This document shows positions 19,876 to 26,887 of a stretch of DNA of 29,264 nucleotides, piece by piece. The translations under genes were made by a program, and so were the position numbers. A model generated the notes under the pieces. That model had not been told where the DNA came from and made no database searches. It saw nothing but the letters and a program-made list of their open reading frames with translations. Within the stretch, counting starts at the first letter, position 1; each line of letters opens with the position of its first letter. Source of the DNA: an uncultured bacterium (GTDB lineage Bacteria; Pseudomonadota; Alphaproteobacteria; SP197); assembly GCA_938014945.1 (NCBI GenBank), contig CALLQH010000017.1:1-29264 (forward strand), in the 5' to 3' direction.

Positions 19876-19916
19876 TGTCATGGTCCGGCTTGACCGGACC
19901 ATCCATGCTGTGACCT
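19876..19916 (+). repeat. REP-like palindromic element, first copy
   Basis: The core GGTCCGG-CTTGA-CCGGACC (19882-19900) is a perfect 7-base stem around a 5-base loop, followed by ATCCATGCTGTGACCT. A second copy lies in the opposite orientation from 19955. Such TCCGGCTTGACCGGA elements are scattered through intergenic regions of many alphaproteobacterial genomes. Here it sits between the 3' ends of convergent genes and could serve as a bidirectional transcription stop. Confidence 0.75.
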
Positions 19917-19954
19917 GAAGCGTGATGCCACAGCGAACAGTGGCGCCCGAGGCA

Positions 19955-20000
19955 AGGTTACAGCATGGACCCTCCGGTCAAGCCGGAGGGTGACATGGAG
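19955..20000 (-). repeat. REP-like palindromic element, second copy (inverted)
   Basis: The core CCCTCCGG-TCAAG-CCGGAGGG (19970-19990) has an 8-base stem. Read on the minus strand, it shares the 15-base core and the flank TCCATGCTGT-ACCT with the first copy. The pair forms a head-to-head inverted unit that could also fold into one long hairpin. Confidence 0.75.
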
Positions 20001-20036
20001 AGAAAAACAACGGGCGAAGGAACAGGACGACGGCCT

Positions 20037-21170
20037 TCAGCCTTCCAGGGCGCGCTGGACCAGCTTGTGGAAGAAGTGGACGACGTGTTCACCCTCGCCG
20101 GTGCGCGCCTCGTCGACCATGAAGCGGCCCTGATCGTAACCCTTGGATTGCAGGCCGCGCTGCACGCTCTCGCACAGCTCCAGATCCTCCACGCCCAGGA
20201 TGTTCATCAGGTAGTTGTGGCGTTCGGGGATTTCCGGCTCGCCGCCGACGGCGAAACGGTCGTTGTGGAAGGCGGTGCGGCCGGGCCCCTGGGGCACGAC
20301 ATTGGTGATCATGATGTCGCCGCGGCCGGGCAGCATGTTGATCGTGGTCGTGGGCCAGAGGTACCAGAAGTAGGCCCGGTCGACGCGGTCCTCGTCCGTC
20401 AGCTTGTAGGCGCTGTTGTCGGCGTGGGTCTTGGGCCCGACCTGCAGGGCGGTGATGCCGTCGGTGGTGTGCTCGTAGGCCGGCATCTCGATCATGTCGG
20501 CAAAGGCCGGGTGCGCGGGAGCGCAGTGGTAACACTCGACGTAGTTGTCGACGACGACCTTCCAGCCGGCCTCGATGGGACGGCCGCCGAAGTCGTAGGA
20601 ATTGGTGAATGCGATCTCGTCCCAGTGGGGGACGTTGGCGCGGATCTGGGCCTCGAGGTTCGGCGCCTGCTCGGCCAGCGGCGCGGCATCGGGATCGAGG
20701 TTGACGAAGACGAGGTTCGCCAGCACCTCGACGCGGACCTGCGGCAGGGTGAAGTCGCCCTTGTCGAAGCCCTTGACCTTCTCGCAGTTGCGCGCCGTGC
20801 GCAGCTTGCCTTCCAGGTCGTAGGCCCAGGCGTGGTAGGGGCAGGTGATGACCGCCTTCAGATTGCCCCTGCCCTGCAGCAGCTCGTGGGCGCGGTGCTG
20901 GCAGACATTGTAGAAGGCGCGCAGCGCGCCATCGCGCCCGCGCACCACGGCGACGCTCTGGTCGATGACCTGGACCGTGGCGTAATCGCCGGGATTGGCG
21001 ATCTGGCTCTCGTGGCAGGCGAAGATCCAGGAGCGGTAGAAGATCTTCTCCTTCTCGGCCTCCCAGATCGCCGGATCGGTGTACCAGGACGAGGGCAGCG
21101 TCCAGGAACGCTCCGGATCGTCGCTGAGCGGCCTGCCGAAATCGGCCTTCACCACATTGCTCTTGTCCAT
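20037..21170 (-). CDS. Rieske-type oxygenase alpha subunit, quaternary-ammonium (carnitine/betaine) group
   Basis: A 377-residue Rieske non-heme iron oxygenase subunit. The Rieske [2Fe-2S] ligands are C90-x-H92 (NVCQHRAH) and C110-x2-H113 (TCPYHAWAYD). The mononuclear iron site is VDNYVECYHCAPAH: H215 and H220, with D329 in GVEDLELCESVQRGL as the third ligand. The residue bridging the two centres is Glu (E212) rather than the Asp usual in aromatic dioxygenases. This is the pattern I know from carnitine oxygenase CntA/YeaW and betaine demethylases. Length fits CntA/YeaW (about 370-375), shorter than GbcA. No reductase gene is nearby, so the electron donor is elsewhere. The ATG at 21170 has GGAGG upstream. 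A strong palindrome precedes the gene. Substrate is uncertain. Confidence 0.87.
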   Translation of the reverse strand: MDKSNVVKADFGRPLSDDPERSWTLPSSWYTDPAIWEAEKEKIFYRSWIFACHESQIANPGDYATVQVIDQSVAVVRGRDGALRAFYNVCQHRAHELLQGRGNLKAVITCPYHAWAYDLEGKLRTARNCEKVKGFDKGDFTLPQVRVEVLANLVFVNLDPDAAPLAEQAPNLEAQIRANVPHWDEIAFTNSYDFGGRPIEAGWKVVVDNYVECYHCAPAHPAFADMIEMPAYEHTTDGITALQVGPKTHADNSAYKLTDEDRVDRAYFWYLWPTTTINMLPGRGDIMITNVVPQGPGRTAFHNDRFAVGGEPEIPERHNYLMNILGVEDLELCESVQRGLQSKGYDQGRFMVDEARTGEGEHVVHFFHKLVQRALEG

Positions 21171-21208
21171 CGCCCTGCCTCCATCGCCCCGAAGGCCGCC
21201 AATCCGCG

Positions 21209-21233
21209 GCCGCTATACGAGCGTATAAGCGGC
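21209..21233. promoter_or_regulatory. Palindromic operator upstream of the Rieske oxygenase
   Basis: TATACG-AG-CGTATA (21214-21227) is a perfect inverted repeat, extended outward by GCCGC on one side and GCGGC on the other, with one extra A. It is the only AT-rich island in the 94 bases between the methyltransferase stop and the Rieske gene start, and is centred about 50 bases before the ATG. This is the form of a dimeric repressor site (TetR or GntR type); the regulator is unknown. Confidence 0.6.
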
Positions 21234-21264
21234 GATCCCGCAGCGTCAAGCAGGGTGCAGGGGG

Positions 21265-22017
21265 TCAGGCCGGACGGGTCGCGGCAAAGCGCAGGCGCAC
21301 GTAGTCGGCGGTCCAGCGGCCCTCGTCGTCACACAGGGCCGGGCGCAGGAGCGCCACGGTTTCGGCGAGCGCCGCCTCGCGCTCGGACTCCGGCAGAGCG
21401 GCCATGAAGGGATTGGCGAAGGTCTTGAGCCATCCCGCCATGCCGGTGGGCAGCGGCGTGGGGCGCGGCACGAGGCCGATCTTCTCCACCGCGAAACCGG
21501 CGGCCCGCAGACGGGCGCCATAGGCTTCGGGTGTGGGATAGAACCAGGGGTGGAAGGCCGTGGCGTCGATGCCGCGGCGATCGAGCACGGCAACCAGCGC
21601 GGTGACGATGGCCGCGACATTGCCGTGGCCGCCGAACTCGCCGACAAAACGCCCGCCCGGCTTCAGCGCGCGCCAGACCCCCGCGATGACGCCGTCGGCA
21701 TCCTTCACCCAATGCAGCACCGCATTGGTGAAGACCGCATCGAAGCCGCCGTCGAAATCGAGTGCGGCCGCATCGCCGACATGGGCATCGAGCCCCTTCT
21801 CCCTGGCCGAGGCGATCATCTCCGGGCTCGAGTCGATGCCGACCACGGTTGCCCCCGCGGCGACCAGTTCGACGGTCAGCGCGCCGTCGCCGCAGCCCAG
21901 ATCGAGGATGCGCTCACCCGCCCGCGGCGCCAGCAGATCGAGCACCGGACGGCCCAGCACCGGCACGAATCCGGCATTGGCCTGATAACCCTCTGCATTC
22001 CAGGTCTGCTCGCTCAT
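21265..22017 (-). CDS. Class I SAM-dependent methyltransferase (trans-aconitate methyltransferase-like)
   Basis: A 250-residue cytoplasmic methyltransferase. The SAM loop is ILDLGCGDG (37-45), followed by VVGIDSSPEMI for ribose contact, then DAVFTNAVLHWVKD and LKPGGRFVGEFGG. The LHWVKD motif and the C-terminal layout (GMAGWLKTFANPF) resemble trans-aconitate 2-methyltransferase (Tam) and related small-acid methyltransferases. The true substrate cannot be read. GAGGAGA lies a few bases before the ATG at 22017. It diverges from the gamma-glutamyltransferase gene with 66 bases between. The Rieske gene is 94 bases downstream on the same strand but has its own operator-like palindrome, so co-transcription is uncertain. 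Confidence 0.83.
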   Translation of the reverse strand: MSEQTWNAEGYQANAGFVPVLGRPVLDLLAPRAGERILDLGCGDGALTVELVAAGATVVGIDSSPEMIASAREKGLDAHVGDAAALDFDGGFDAVFTNAVLHWVKDADGVIAGVWRALKPGGRFVGEFGGHGNVAAIVTALVAVLDRRGIDATAFHPWFYPTPEAYGARLRAAGFAVEKIGLVPRPTPLPTGMAGWLKTFANPFMAALPESEREAALAETVALLRPALCDDEGRWTADYVRLRFAATRPA

Positions 22018-22083
22018 CGGGGTCTCCTCATTTGGCCTTGCGCGGGTATCATCGCGCCTGAAACGGCGCAAGCGAGGGAAGCC

Positions 22084-23694
22084 ATGACCAGGGCCATGAT
22101 CGTCAGTCTGCAGCCCGATGCGGTAGAGGCCGGTGCACGCGTGCTGATGGCGGGCGGCAACGCGGTGGATGCGGCGATCGCCTGCGCCTTCGTGCAGACG
22201 GTGGTCGATCCGCTGATGTGCGGCATCGCCGGCTTCGGCAGCCTGCATGTCCTGCTGCCCGGCAGCGGCACCCACGAGATCCTCGACTTCCACGGCAGGG
22301 TGCCGGCAGCGGCGACCCCGGAGATGTGGCAGGACCGCATCCTGGGCGAAACCGAGGACGGCTTCGGCTTCATCCTGAAGGGCGCGGTCAACGACATCGG
22401 CCACCAGTCGATCACGACGCCGGGCACCCTGAAGGCGCTGCACGAGGCGCATGGGCGCTGGGGCAGCCTGCCCTGGGGCGTGCTGGTGGAACCGGCGATC
22501 CTTGCCGCCGCCGATGGCTTCATGGTGAGCCCCGGCGTCCACGCCTACTGGGTCTCGCCCGACCGGCCGGGGCGCACCACGGTGCTGGAGCGGCTGCGCC
22601 ACAGCGCCAGCGGCCGGGCGATCTACTGCGACGACAAGGGCGCCCCCAGGGGCATCGGCGCAGTGGTGAAGAACCCGGACTATGCGGCCACCCTGACGAC
22701 GATTGCCGAAGAAGGCTCCGCCCCCTTCTACAGCGGCGCCATCGCCGACCGCATCGATGCCGACATGGCGGCCAACGGCGGCCTGCTGCGCAAGAGCGAT
22801 CTCGAAGCCTACGAGACCGAGACGGCGCCGCCCCTGTGGGGCAGCTACCGCGGCCTCAATCTTTCGACCAACCGGCCGCCGGGCGGCGGCATCATGCTGA
22901 TCGAGATGCTCAACATCCTGGAGAACTTCGACCTGAAGGCGATGGGCCACAACAGCGCCGACTACATCCGCACCGTGGCCGAGGCGATGAAGATCGCCAC
23001 TGCCGACAAGGACGCCCATGTCGGCGACCCGCGCTTCTACGACGTGCCGGTGGAGCGCCTGACGTCGAAGGACTACGCCGCCGAGAAAGCCGCCGCCATC
23101 GCGCGCGGCGAGAAGACCCATGTGCCTCGCCTGGGCCTGCCGGAATCTCCGGGCACCACCCACCTCACCGTGGTCGATCACCAGGGCAACATCGTCACCA
23201 TGACCCATTCGCTGGGCATGATGTCGGGTGTCATCACCGACGGCCTTGGCTTCATGTACAACGGCTGCATGAGCGTCTTCGATCCCCGTCCGGGGCGCGC
23301 GGGCTCCATCGCGCCGGGCAAGGCGCGTTTCTCCTCGATCTGCCCGACCATCCTGTTCGACGGCAAGCGCCCCGTGCTGGCGCTGGGCGCCCCCGGCGGC
23401 ACGCAGATCGCCATGGGCGTTCTTCAGGTCATCCTGAACGTGGTGGACTTCGGCATGACGCCCCAGGAGGCCGTGCTCGCCCCGCGCTTCTCGGCGACGA
23501 GCGACGCCATCACCGTCACCGCCCGCATCCCGAGCTACGCCTACGCGCCCCTGGAGGAGGACGGCTACACGGTGGTGAAGAGCCCCTTCAGCTACGAGAT
23601 CGCGGCCGTGCAGGCGATCGGCTTCGATGCGGACGGCAACCCGTCGGGCGGCGCGGACATGCCCTATGGAGAGGGCATGGCGCTGGCGGTGTGA
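22084..23694 (+). CDS. Gamma-glutamyltransferase-family protein, cytoplasmic
   Basis: A 536-residue Ntn-hydrolase of the gamma-glutamyltranspeptidase family, made as one chain that cuts itself before the catalytic Thr. That residue is the first Thr of PGTTHLTVVD (T358), giving a large subunit of about 357 and a small one of about 179 residues. Other family blocks are AGGNAVDAAIACAF near the N-terminus, NRPPGGGIMLIEML, and LGAPGGTQIAMGVLQ in the small subunit. The protein starts MTRAMIVSLQPDAVEAG with no signal peptide, so unlike E. coli Ggt it is predicted to stay in the cytoplasm, as in YwrD-like members and some cephalosporin acylases. The ATG at 22084 has GAGGGAAG just upstream. Whether it acts on glutathione or another gamma-glutamyl or acyl amide is open. 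Confidence 0.88.
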   Translation: MTRAMIVSLQPDAVEAGARVLMAGGNAVDAAIACAFVQTVVDPLMCGIAGFGSLHVLLPGSGTHEILDFHGRVPAAATPEMWQDRILGETEDGFGFILKGAVNDIGHQSITTPGTLKALHEAHGRWGSLPWGVLVEPAILAAADGFMVSPGVHAYWVSPDRPGRTTVLERLRHSASGRAIYCDDKGAPRGIGAVVKNPDYAATLTTIAEEGSAPFYSGAIADRIDADMAANGGLLRKSDLEAYETETAPPLWGSYRGLNLSTNRPPGGGIMLIEMLNILENFDLKAMGHNSADYIRTVAEAMKIATADKDAHVGDPRFYDVPVERLTSKDYAAEKAAAIARGEKTHVPRLGLPESPGTTHLTVVDHQGNIVTMTHSLGMMSGVITDGLGFMYNGCMSVFDPRPGRAGSIAPGKARFSSICPTILFDGKRPVLALGAPGGTQIAMGVLQVILNVVDFGMTPQEAVLAPRFSATSDAITVTARIPSYAYAPLEEDGYTVVKSPFSYEIAAVQAIGFDADGNPSGGADMPYGEGMALAV

Positions 23695-23697
23695 GCC

Positions 23698-24561
23698 TTA
23701 CGGCAACCGGATGTACCGCGTCGCCTTCACCGTCTCGCGCAGCAGGTCGAGCGCCACGTCGAGGCCCTCGGCCTCCAGGCCGCGGCGGTAGGTGGCGAAG
23801 GCGGGGCGGTTGAAGCGGGGGGCGCCGGCGATGCGGCGCAGGGTGCCGGCCTCCATGTGCGGGCGCGCCGTGCGCATGGGGAAATAGCCCAGGCCGCCAT
23901 TCTGCAGGACATAGGAAAGCGCCACCGCGCCCAGGCTGAAGCGCAGGCCCGGCACCGGCGCATCGGTGAAGGCGATGGCATGGGCGGCGCGGAACTCCGG
24001 CCCCCAGTCGACGAAGACATAGGCCGGATCGGCGACCGTGCGCTTGCCCGGCAGGTTGGAGACCAGCACCAGGTCCTCGTCGAACAGGTGCTCGGCCACC
24101 AGCTCGGCCTCCGTGCGCGCGGCATAGGTGACGGCGATGTCGAGCAGGCCGCTGGCAAGCTGGCTGTGCAGATCCTCGGGCTGGTCGATCACGGCCTGTA
24201 CGGCAAGGTCCGGCCGCTCGCTGCGCAGGCGGTGGATCCAGCTTGCCAGGATGTTGTCCCACAGGCTGTGCTGGCCGCCGACGTTGAGCACGGCGGAGAT
24301 CTCCTCGGGCAGCGAGATGTCCTGCTGGGCCTGGCGCAGGGCGCGCACCATGGTGCGGGCGTGGCCCTCGAAGCGGCGGCCCGCCGAGGTCAGCGTGCAG
24401 CCGGCGCGGTTGCGGATGAAGAGGTACTGGCCCAGGCGCACCTCCAGCTCGCGAATCCGCGCGCTGATCGTCGACTGGGTGACGTTGAGGCGCTCGGCGG
24501 CGCGCACGAAATTGCCTTCGTCGACGATGGCGAGGAAACTTCTGATCTGTTCGAGGTCCAT
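23698..24561 (-). CDS. LysR-family transcriptional regulator
   Basis: A 287-residue regulator. The N-terminal winged helix-turn-helix reads MDLEQIRSFLAIVDEGNFVR followed by AAERLNVTQSTISARIRELE, the typical LysR DNA-reading helix (QSTISARI). The effector-binding domain spans about 88-287. The ATG at 24561 begins the canonical MDLEQIRSFL; an upstream in-frame ATG at 24609 would add 16 atypical residues. The stop is 3 bases from the gamma-glutamyltransferase stop on the other strand, so that gene is convergent. The likely targets lie in the divergent direction: an ATC-N9-GAT palindrome stands 98 bases upstream of this start, in front of the 25-codon gene and the TauD-family dioxygenase. Effector unknown. 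Confidence 0.92.
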   Translation of the reverse strand: MDLEQIRSFLAIVDEGNFVRAAERLNVTQSTISARIRELEVRLGQYLFIRNRAGCTLTSAGRRFEGHARTMVRALRQAQQDISLPEEISAVLNVGGQHSLWDNILASWIHRLRSERPDLAVQAVIDQPEDLHSQLASGLLDIAVTYAARTEAELVAEHLFDEDLVLVSNLPGKRTVADPAYVFVDWGPEFRAAHAIAFTDAPVPGLRFSLGAVALSYVLQNGGLGYFPMRTARPHMEAGTLRRIAGAPRFNRPAFATYRRGLEAEGLDVALDLLRETVKATRYIRLP

Positions 24562-24649
24562 AAATCGCGCCGTCCCCGGGGCAAGGGTGATGGCGGCATC
24601 GCGCGCCATGCGAGCATTTCCGCGCGTCCCAGCCCTTCAGGGGGCGATT

Positions 24650-24668
24650 ATATCGACAGGTTCGATAT
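24650..24668. promoter_or_regulatory. LysR-type operator palindrome
   Basis: ATATCGA-CAGGT-TCGATAT is a perfect 7-base inverted repeat with a 5-base spacer. It contains ATC-N9-GAT and the T-N11-A core that LysR proteins bind. It sits in the divergent region between the LysR gene and the 25-codon gene, about 100 bases from each start. The surrounding bases are AT-rich compared with the genome. It is a good candidate for autoregulation and for control of the plus-strand genes. Confidence 0.65.
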
Positions 24669-24764
24669 TAAACTGCATAGAAATTCGCTTTCCTGCAGCA
24701 AGTGATTCACCAGATATTGCGTTGTCGGCACTACCGCCGATTTCCTGGGAAGGAAGCTCAGACC

Positions 24765-24842
24765 ATGGCCGCTGCCAAGAAGCCCGCTGCAAAGCCTGCC
24801 GCCAAGCCCGCTGCAAAGCCTGCCGCGAAGAAGAAGAAGTAA
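24765..24842 (+). CDS. 25-residue histone H1-like Lys/Ala/Pro repeat peptide
   Basis: A short reading frame: M-AAA-K, then four K-P-A-A units, then KKKK and TAA. The peptide is strongly basic (9 Lys of 25) with no acidic or aromatic residue, like the C-terminal tails of bacterial histone H1-like proteins (AlgP, HctA and BpH1 type). It is probably a real gene: GGAAGGAAG precedes the ATG by about 8-16 bases, a LysR operator lies upstream, and two hairpins followed by T-rich DNA begin 9 bases after the stop. It is too short for most gene callers. A role in nucleic acid binding is inference from composition. It could instead be a leader or regulatory peptide for the dioxygenase downstream. Confidence 0.6.
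   Translation: MAAAKKPAAKPAAKPAAKPAAKKKK
24780..24827 (+). repeat. Two tandem 24-base units inside the H1-like gene
   Basis: Two units of 24 bases (24780-24803 and 24804-24827), each encoding KPAAKPAA, differ only at the last base. Perfect repetition at the DNA level, including synonymous positions, points to a recent duplication and suggests the peptide length can vary in frame by 8 residues. Confidence 0.8.
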
Positions 24843-24850
24843 CAACCCGC

Positions 24851-24878
24851 AGCCGGTTCGCCGGCTTCGGTTTGTCTA
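24851..24878 (+). terminator. UUCG-tetraloop hairpin after the H1-like gene
   Basis: AGCCGG-TTCG-CCGGCT is a 6-base perfect stem closed by a TTCG tetraloop, followed by TCGGTTTGTCT. It starts 9 bases after the TAA at 24842, the normal place for an intrinsic terminator. The T-tract is short. Confidence 0.6.
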
Positions 24879-24880
24879 AG

Positions 24881-24920
24881 ACACGGCCCTTGTCGGAAAC
24901 GGCAGGGCCGTGTTCTGTTT
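24881..24920 (+). terminator. Second hairpin terminator, before the TauD-family gene
   Basis: ACACGGCCCT (24881-24890) and AGGGCCGTGT (24904-24913) form a perfect 10-base stem around a 13-base loop, followed by TCTGTTT. It lies between the H1-like gene and the dioxygenase gene that starts at 24951. It could end transcription or act as an attenuator. Confidence 0.65.
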
Positions 24921-24950
24921 CAGGGGTCTGGACACAAGGGCTTGTGTGCC

Positions 24951-25796
24951 ATGGATGTGACCCCGCTCACCGCAGGCTTCGGCGCCCGTATCGACGGCAT
25001 CGATCTTTCCCGCCCGCTCGATGAAACCGCCATGGCGGCCCTCTACGAGATCTGGCTGGCGCGCGGCGTCATCCTGCTGCGCGGCCAGAACCTTTCGCCC
25101 GCCGACCAGGTCGCCTTCAGCGCGCGCCTGGGCGAGCTGGAGCCACCGCCCGCCAGCGAGGCCGGCACCCGGGAGGAACTGGGCGGCCAGCCGATCTGGT
25201 ACATCTCCAATGTTCTGGAGGACGGCCGCGCCATCGGAAGCCTGGGTAGCGGCGAGGCCGAGTGGCACACCGACATGTCCTATCTGCCCGAGCCGCCCAG
25301 CGCGAGCGTGCTCTACGCCCGCGAGGTGCCGCAGACGGGCGGCAACACCAGCTTCTGCGACATGGCGGCCGTGCTCGACGCCCTGCCCGTCGACCTGCGC
25401 AGCGCCATCGAGGGCCGGTTGCTGCGCCACGACGCCAGCATGACCAGCGCGGGAGAGCTGCGCCGGGGGGCGCAGGCGGTGACCGACGTGCGCGCCACCC
25501 GGGGCGCGGTCCATCCCATCGTGCGCACCCACCCGGAGACCGGACGGCAGAGCCTGTTCCTGGGGCGGCGGACCAACGCCTATATCGAAGGTTTCGATGT
25601 ATCCGAAAGCGAGGCCCTGCTCGATGCCCTGTGGGTCTTCGTGCGGCAGCCGCAGTTCGCCTGGGAGCATGTCTGGCGCGCGGGCGACCTGCTGGTGTGG
25701 GACAACCGCACCCTGATGCACCGGCGCGACAGCTTCGATGCCGGCGCCCGGCGCATCATGCTGCGCACGCAGGTCAAGGGCGACCGGCCGCACTGA
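24951..25796 (+). CDS. TauD/TfdA-family Fe(II)/2-oxoglutarate dioxygenase
   Basis: A 281-residue dioxygenase coupling 2-oxoglutarate decarboxylation to oxidation of a second substrate. The iron ligands are H106 and D108 in EWHTDMSYLPEPP and H257 in NRTLMHRRDSF. The 2-oxoglutarate carboxylate Arg is in GARRIMLRTQ (R267/R268 region). The N-terminus (MDVTPLTAGFGARIDGIDLS) matches TauD/TfdA starts. The ATG at 24951 is 30 bases past the second hairpin; an upstream in-frame TTG is a weaker start. TauD/TfdA relatives act on taurine, aryloxyacetates, alkyl sulfates and similar acids; the substrate here is unknown. It converges with the zinc dehydrogenase gene, with 13 bases between. Control by the divergent LysR gene is plausible. 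Confidence 0.9.
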   Translation: MDVTPLTAGFGARIDGIDLSRPLDETAMAALYEIWLARGVILLRGQNLSPADQVAFSARLGELEPPPASEAGTREELGGQPIWYISNVLEDGRAIGSLGSGEAEWHTDMSYLPEPPSASVLYAREVPQTGGNTSFCDMAAVLDALPVDLRSAIEGRLLRHDASMTSAGELRRGAQAVTDVRATRGAVHPIVRTHPETGRQSLFLGRRTNAYIEGFDVSESEALLDALWVFVRQPQFAWEHVWRAGDLLVWDNRTLMHRRDSFDAGARRIMLRTQVKGDRPH

Positions 25797-25809
25797 CGGC
25801 CGGAGAGGC

Positions 25810-26796
25810 TCAGGGCAGCAGCACCGCCGCGCCCTGCAGGCGGCCCTGTCGCAGGTCGTCGAGCGCCCGGTTGCCCTGCTCCAGGGGATAGGTCGCGACA
25901 TGGGTGATAACCGGCACCCTGGGCGCCAGGGCAAGGAACTCCAGCGCGTCGGCGCGCGTCAGGTTGGCGACCGAGCGCAGGACCCGCTCCTCCCAGAGGA
26001 TGGCGTAGGGAAAGGCCGGGATCTCGCTCATGTGGATGCCGGCGCAGACGACCGTGCCGCCGGGTTTCACCCGCGCCAGCGCCTCGGGCACCAGGGCGCC
26101 GACGGGGGCAAAGAGGATGGCGGCGTCCAGCGGCTCGGGCGGGGCCTGCCCGGAATCGCCGGCCCAGACTGCGCCCAGCGCACGGGCGAAGTCCTGGGCG
26201 GCGGTATCGCCGGGGCGGGTGAAGGCGTGGACCCGGCGGCCCTCCCAGACCGCGACCTGGCAGAGGATATGGGCCGCCGCGCCGAAGCCGTAGATACCCA
26301 GCGCCGCCCCCTGCCCCGCCATGCGGTAGGCGCGGTGGCCGATCAGCCCGGCGCAGAGCAGCGGCGCGGCCTCGGCATCGCTATAGCCCTCGGGCAGGGC
26401 GAAGACGTAACGGGCGTCCGCCACGGTCCATTCTGCAAAGCCGCCGTCGATCTGGTAGCCGGTGTAACGGGCATCCGGGCAGAGGTTCTCGCGGCCCGAG
26501 CGGCAGAAGTCGCAGGCGCCGCAGGAAAAGCCCAGCCAGGGCACGCCGACCCGCTCGCCCGGTGCGAAACCGTTGACACCCTCGCCCAGGGCGGCGATGC
26601 GGCCGACGATCTCGTGGCCGGGCACCACCGGCAGGCGCGGCTGCTTGAGGTCGCCGTCGACGACATGGAGGTCGGTGCGGCAGACGCCGCAGGCCGCGAC
26701 GGCGATCAGCACCTGGCCCGGGCCGGGCGCCGGGCGATCCATTTCCTCAAGCTCCACCCGGCCGCTTCCGGGGGCATGGCAACGCAGGCAACGCAT
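25810..26796 (-). CDS. Zinc-dependent alcohol dehydrogenase family protein
   Basis: A 328-residue medium-chain dehydrogenase/reductase. Catalytic zinc ligands are C39 (ACGVCRTDLH) and H61-E62 (VPGHEIVG), with a later Cys in PLLCAGLIGHRAY. The structural zinc site is complete: C92, C95, C98 and C106 in SCGACDFCRSGRENLC. The NAD(P)-binding Rossmann loop is GIYGFGAAAHI. The sequence matches the subgroup of zinc alcohol dehydrogenases with the CRTDLHVVDGDL and ARYTGYQIDGGFAEW segments, whose physiological substrates are mostly unknown. The ATG at 26796 has GGAGGAGG upstream, which fixes the start against a longer frame. It lies 91 bases downstream of the Gln/Asp-rich protein gene on the same strand. 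Confidence 0.92.
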   Translation of the reverse strand: MRCLRCHAPGSGRVELEEMDRPAPGPGQVLIAVAACGVCRTDLHVVDGDLKQPRLPVVPGHEIVGRIAALGEGVNGFAPGERVGVPWLGFSCGACDFCRSGRENLCPDARYTGYQIDGGFAEWTVADARYVFALPEGYSDAEAAPLLCAGLIGHRAYRMAGQGAALGIYGFGAAAHILCQVAVWEGRRVHAFTRPGDTAAQDFARALGAVWAGDSGQAPPEPLDAAILFAPVGALVPEALARVKPGGTVVCAGIHMSEIPAFPYAILWEERVLRSVANLTRADALEFLALAPRVPVITHVATYPLEQGNRALDDLRQGRLQGAAVLLP

Positions 26797-26887
26797 GGCC
26801 CCTCCTCCGGCGCCGGGCGGCCACGGCACGTCCGGCCGCGGACGCGCCGCGCGGGCGCGCCCGACCGACCGGCATGCGGCAGCCGCG

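Noticed and set aside
24648..24845. A 65-codon minus-strand frame starting with a Leu run
   Set aside because: It is the complement of the Lys/Ala/Pro mini-gene and runs through the LysR operator; it has no ribosome site.
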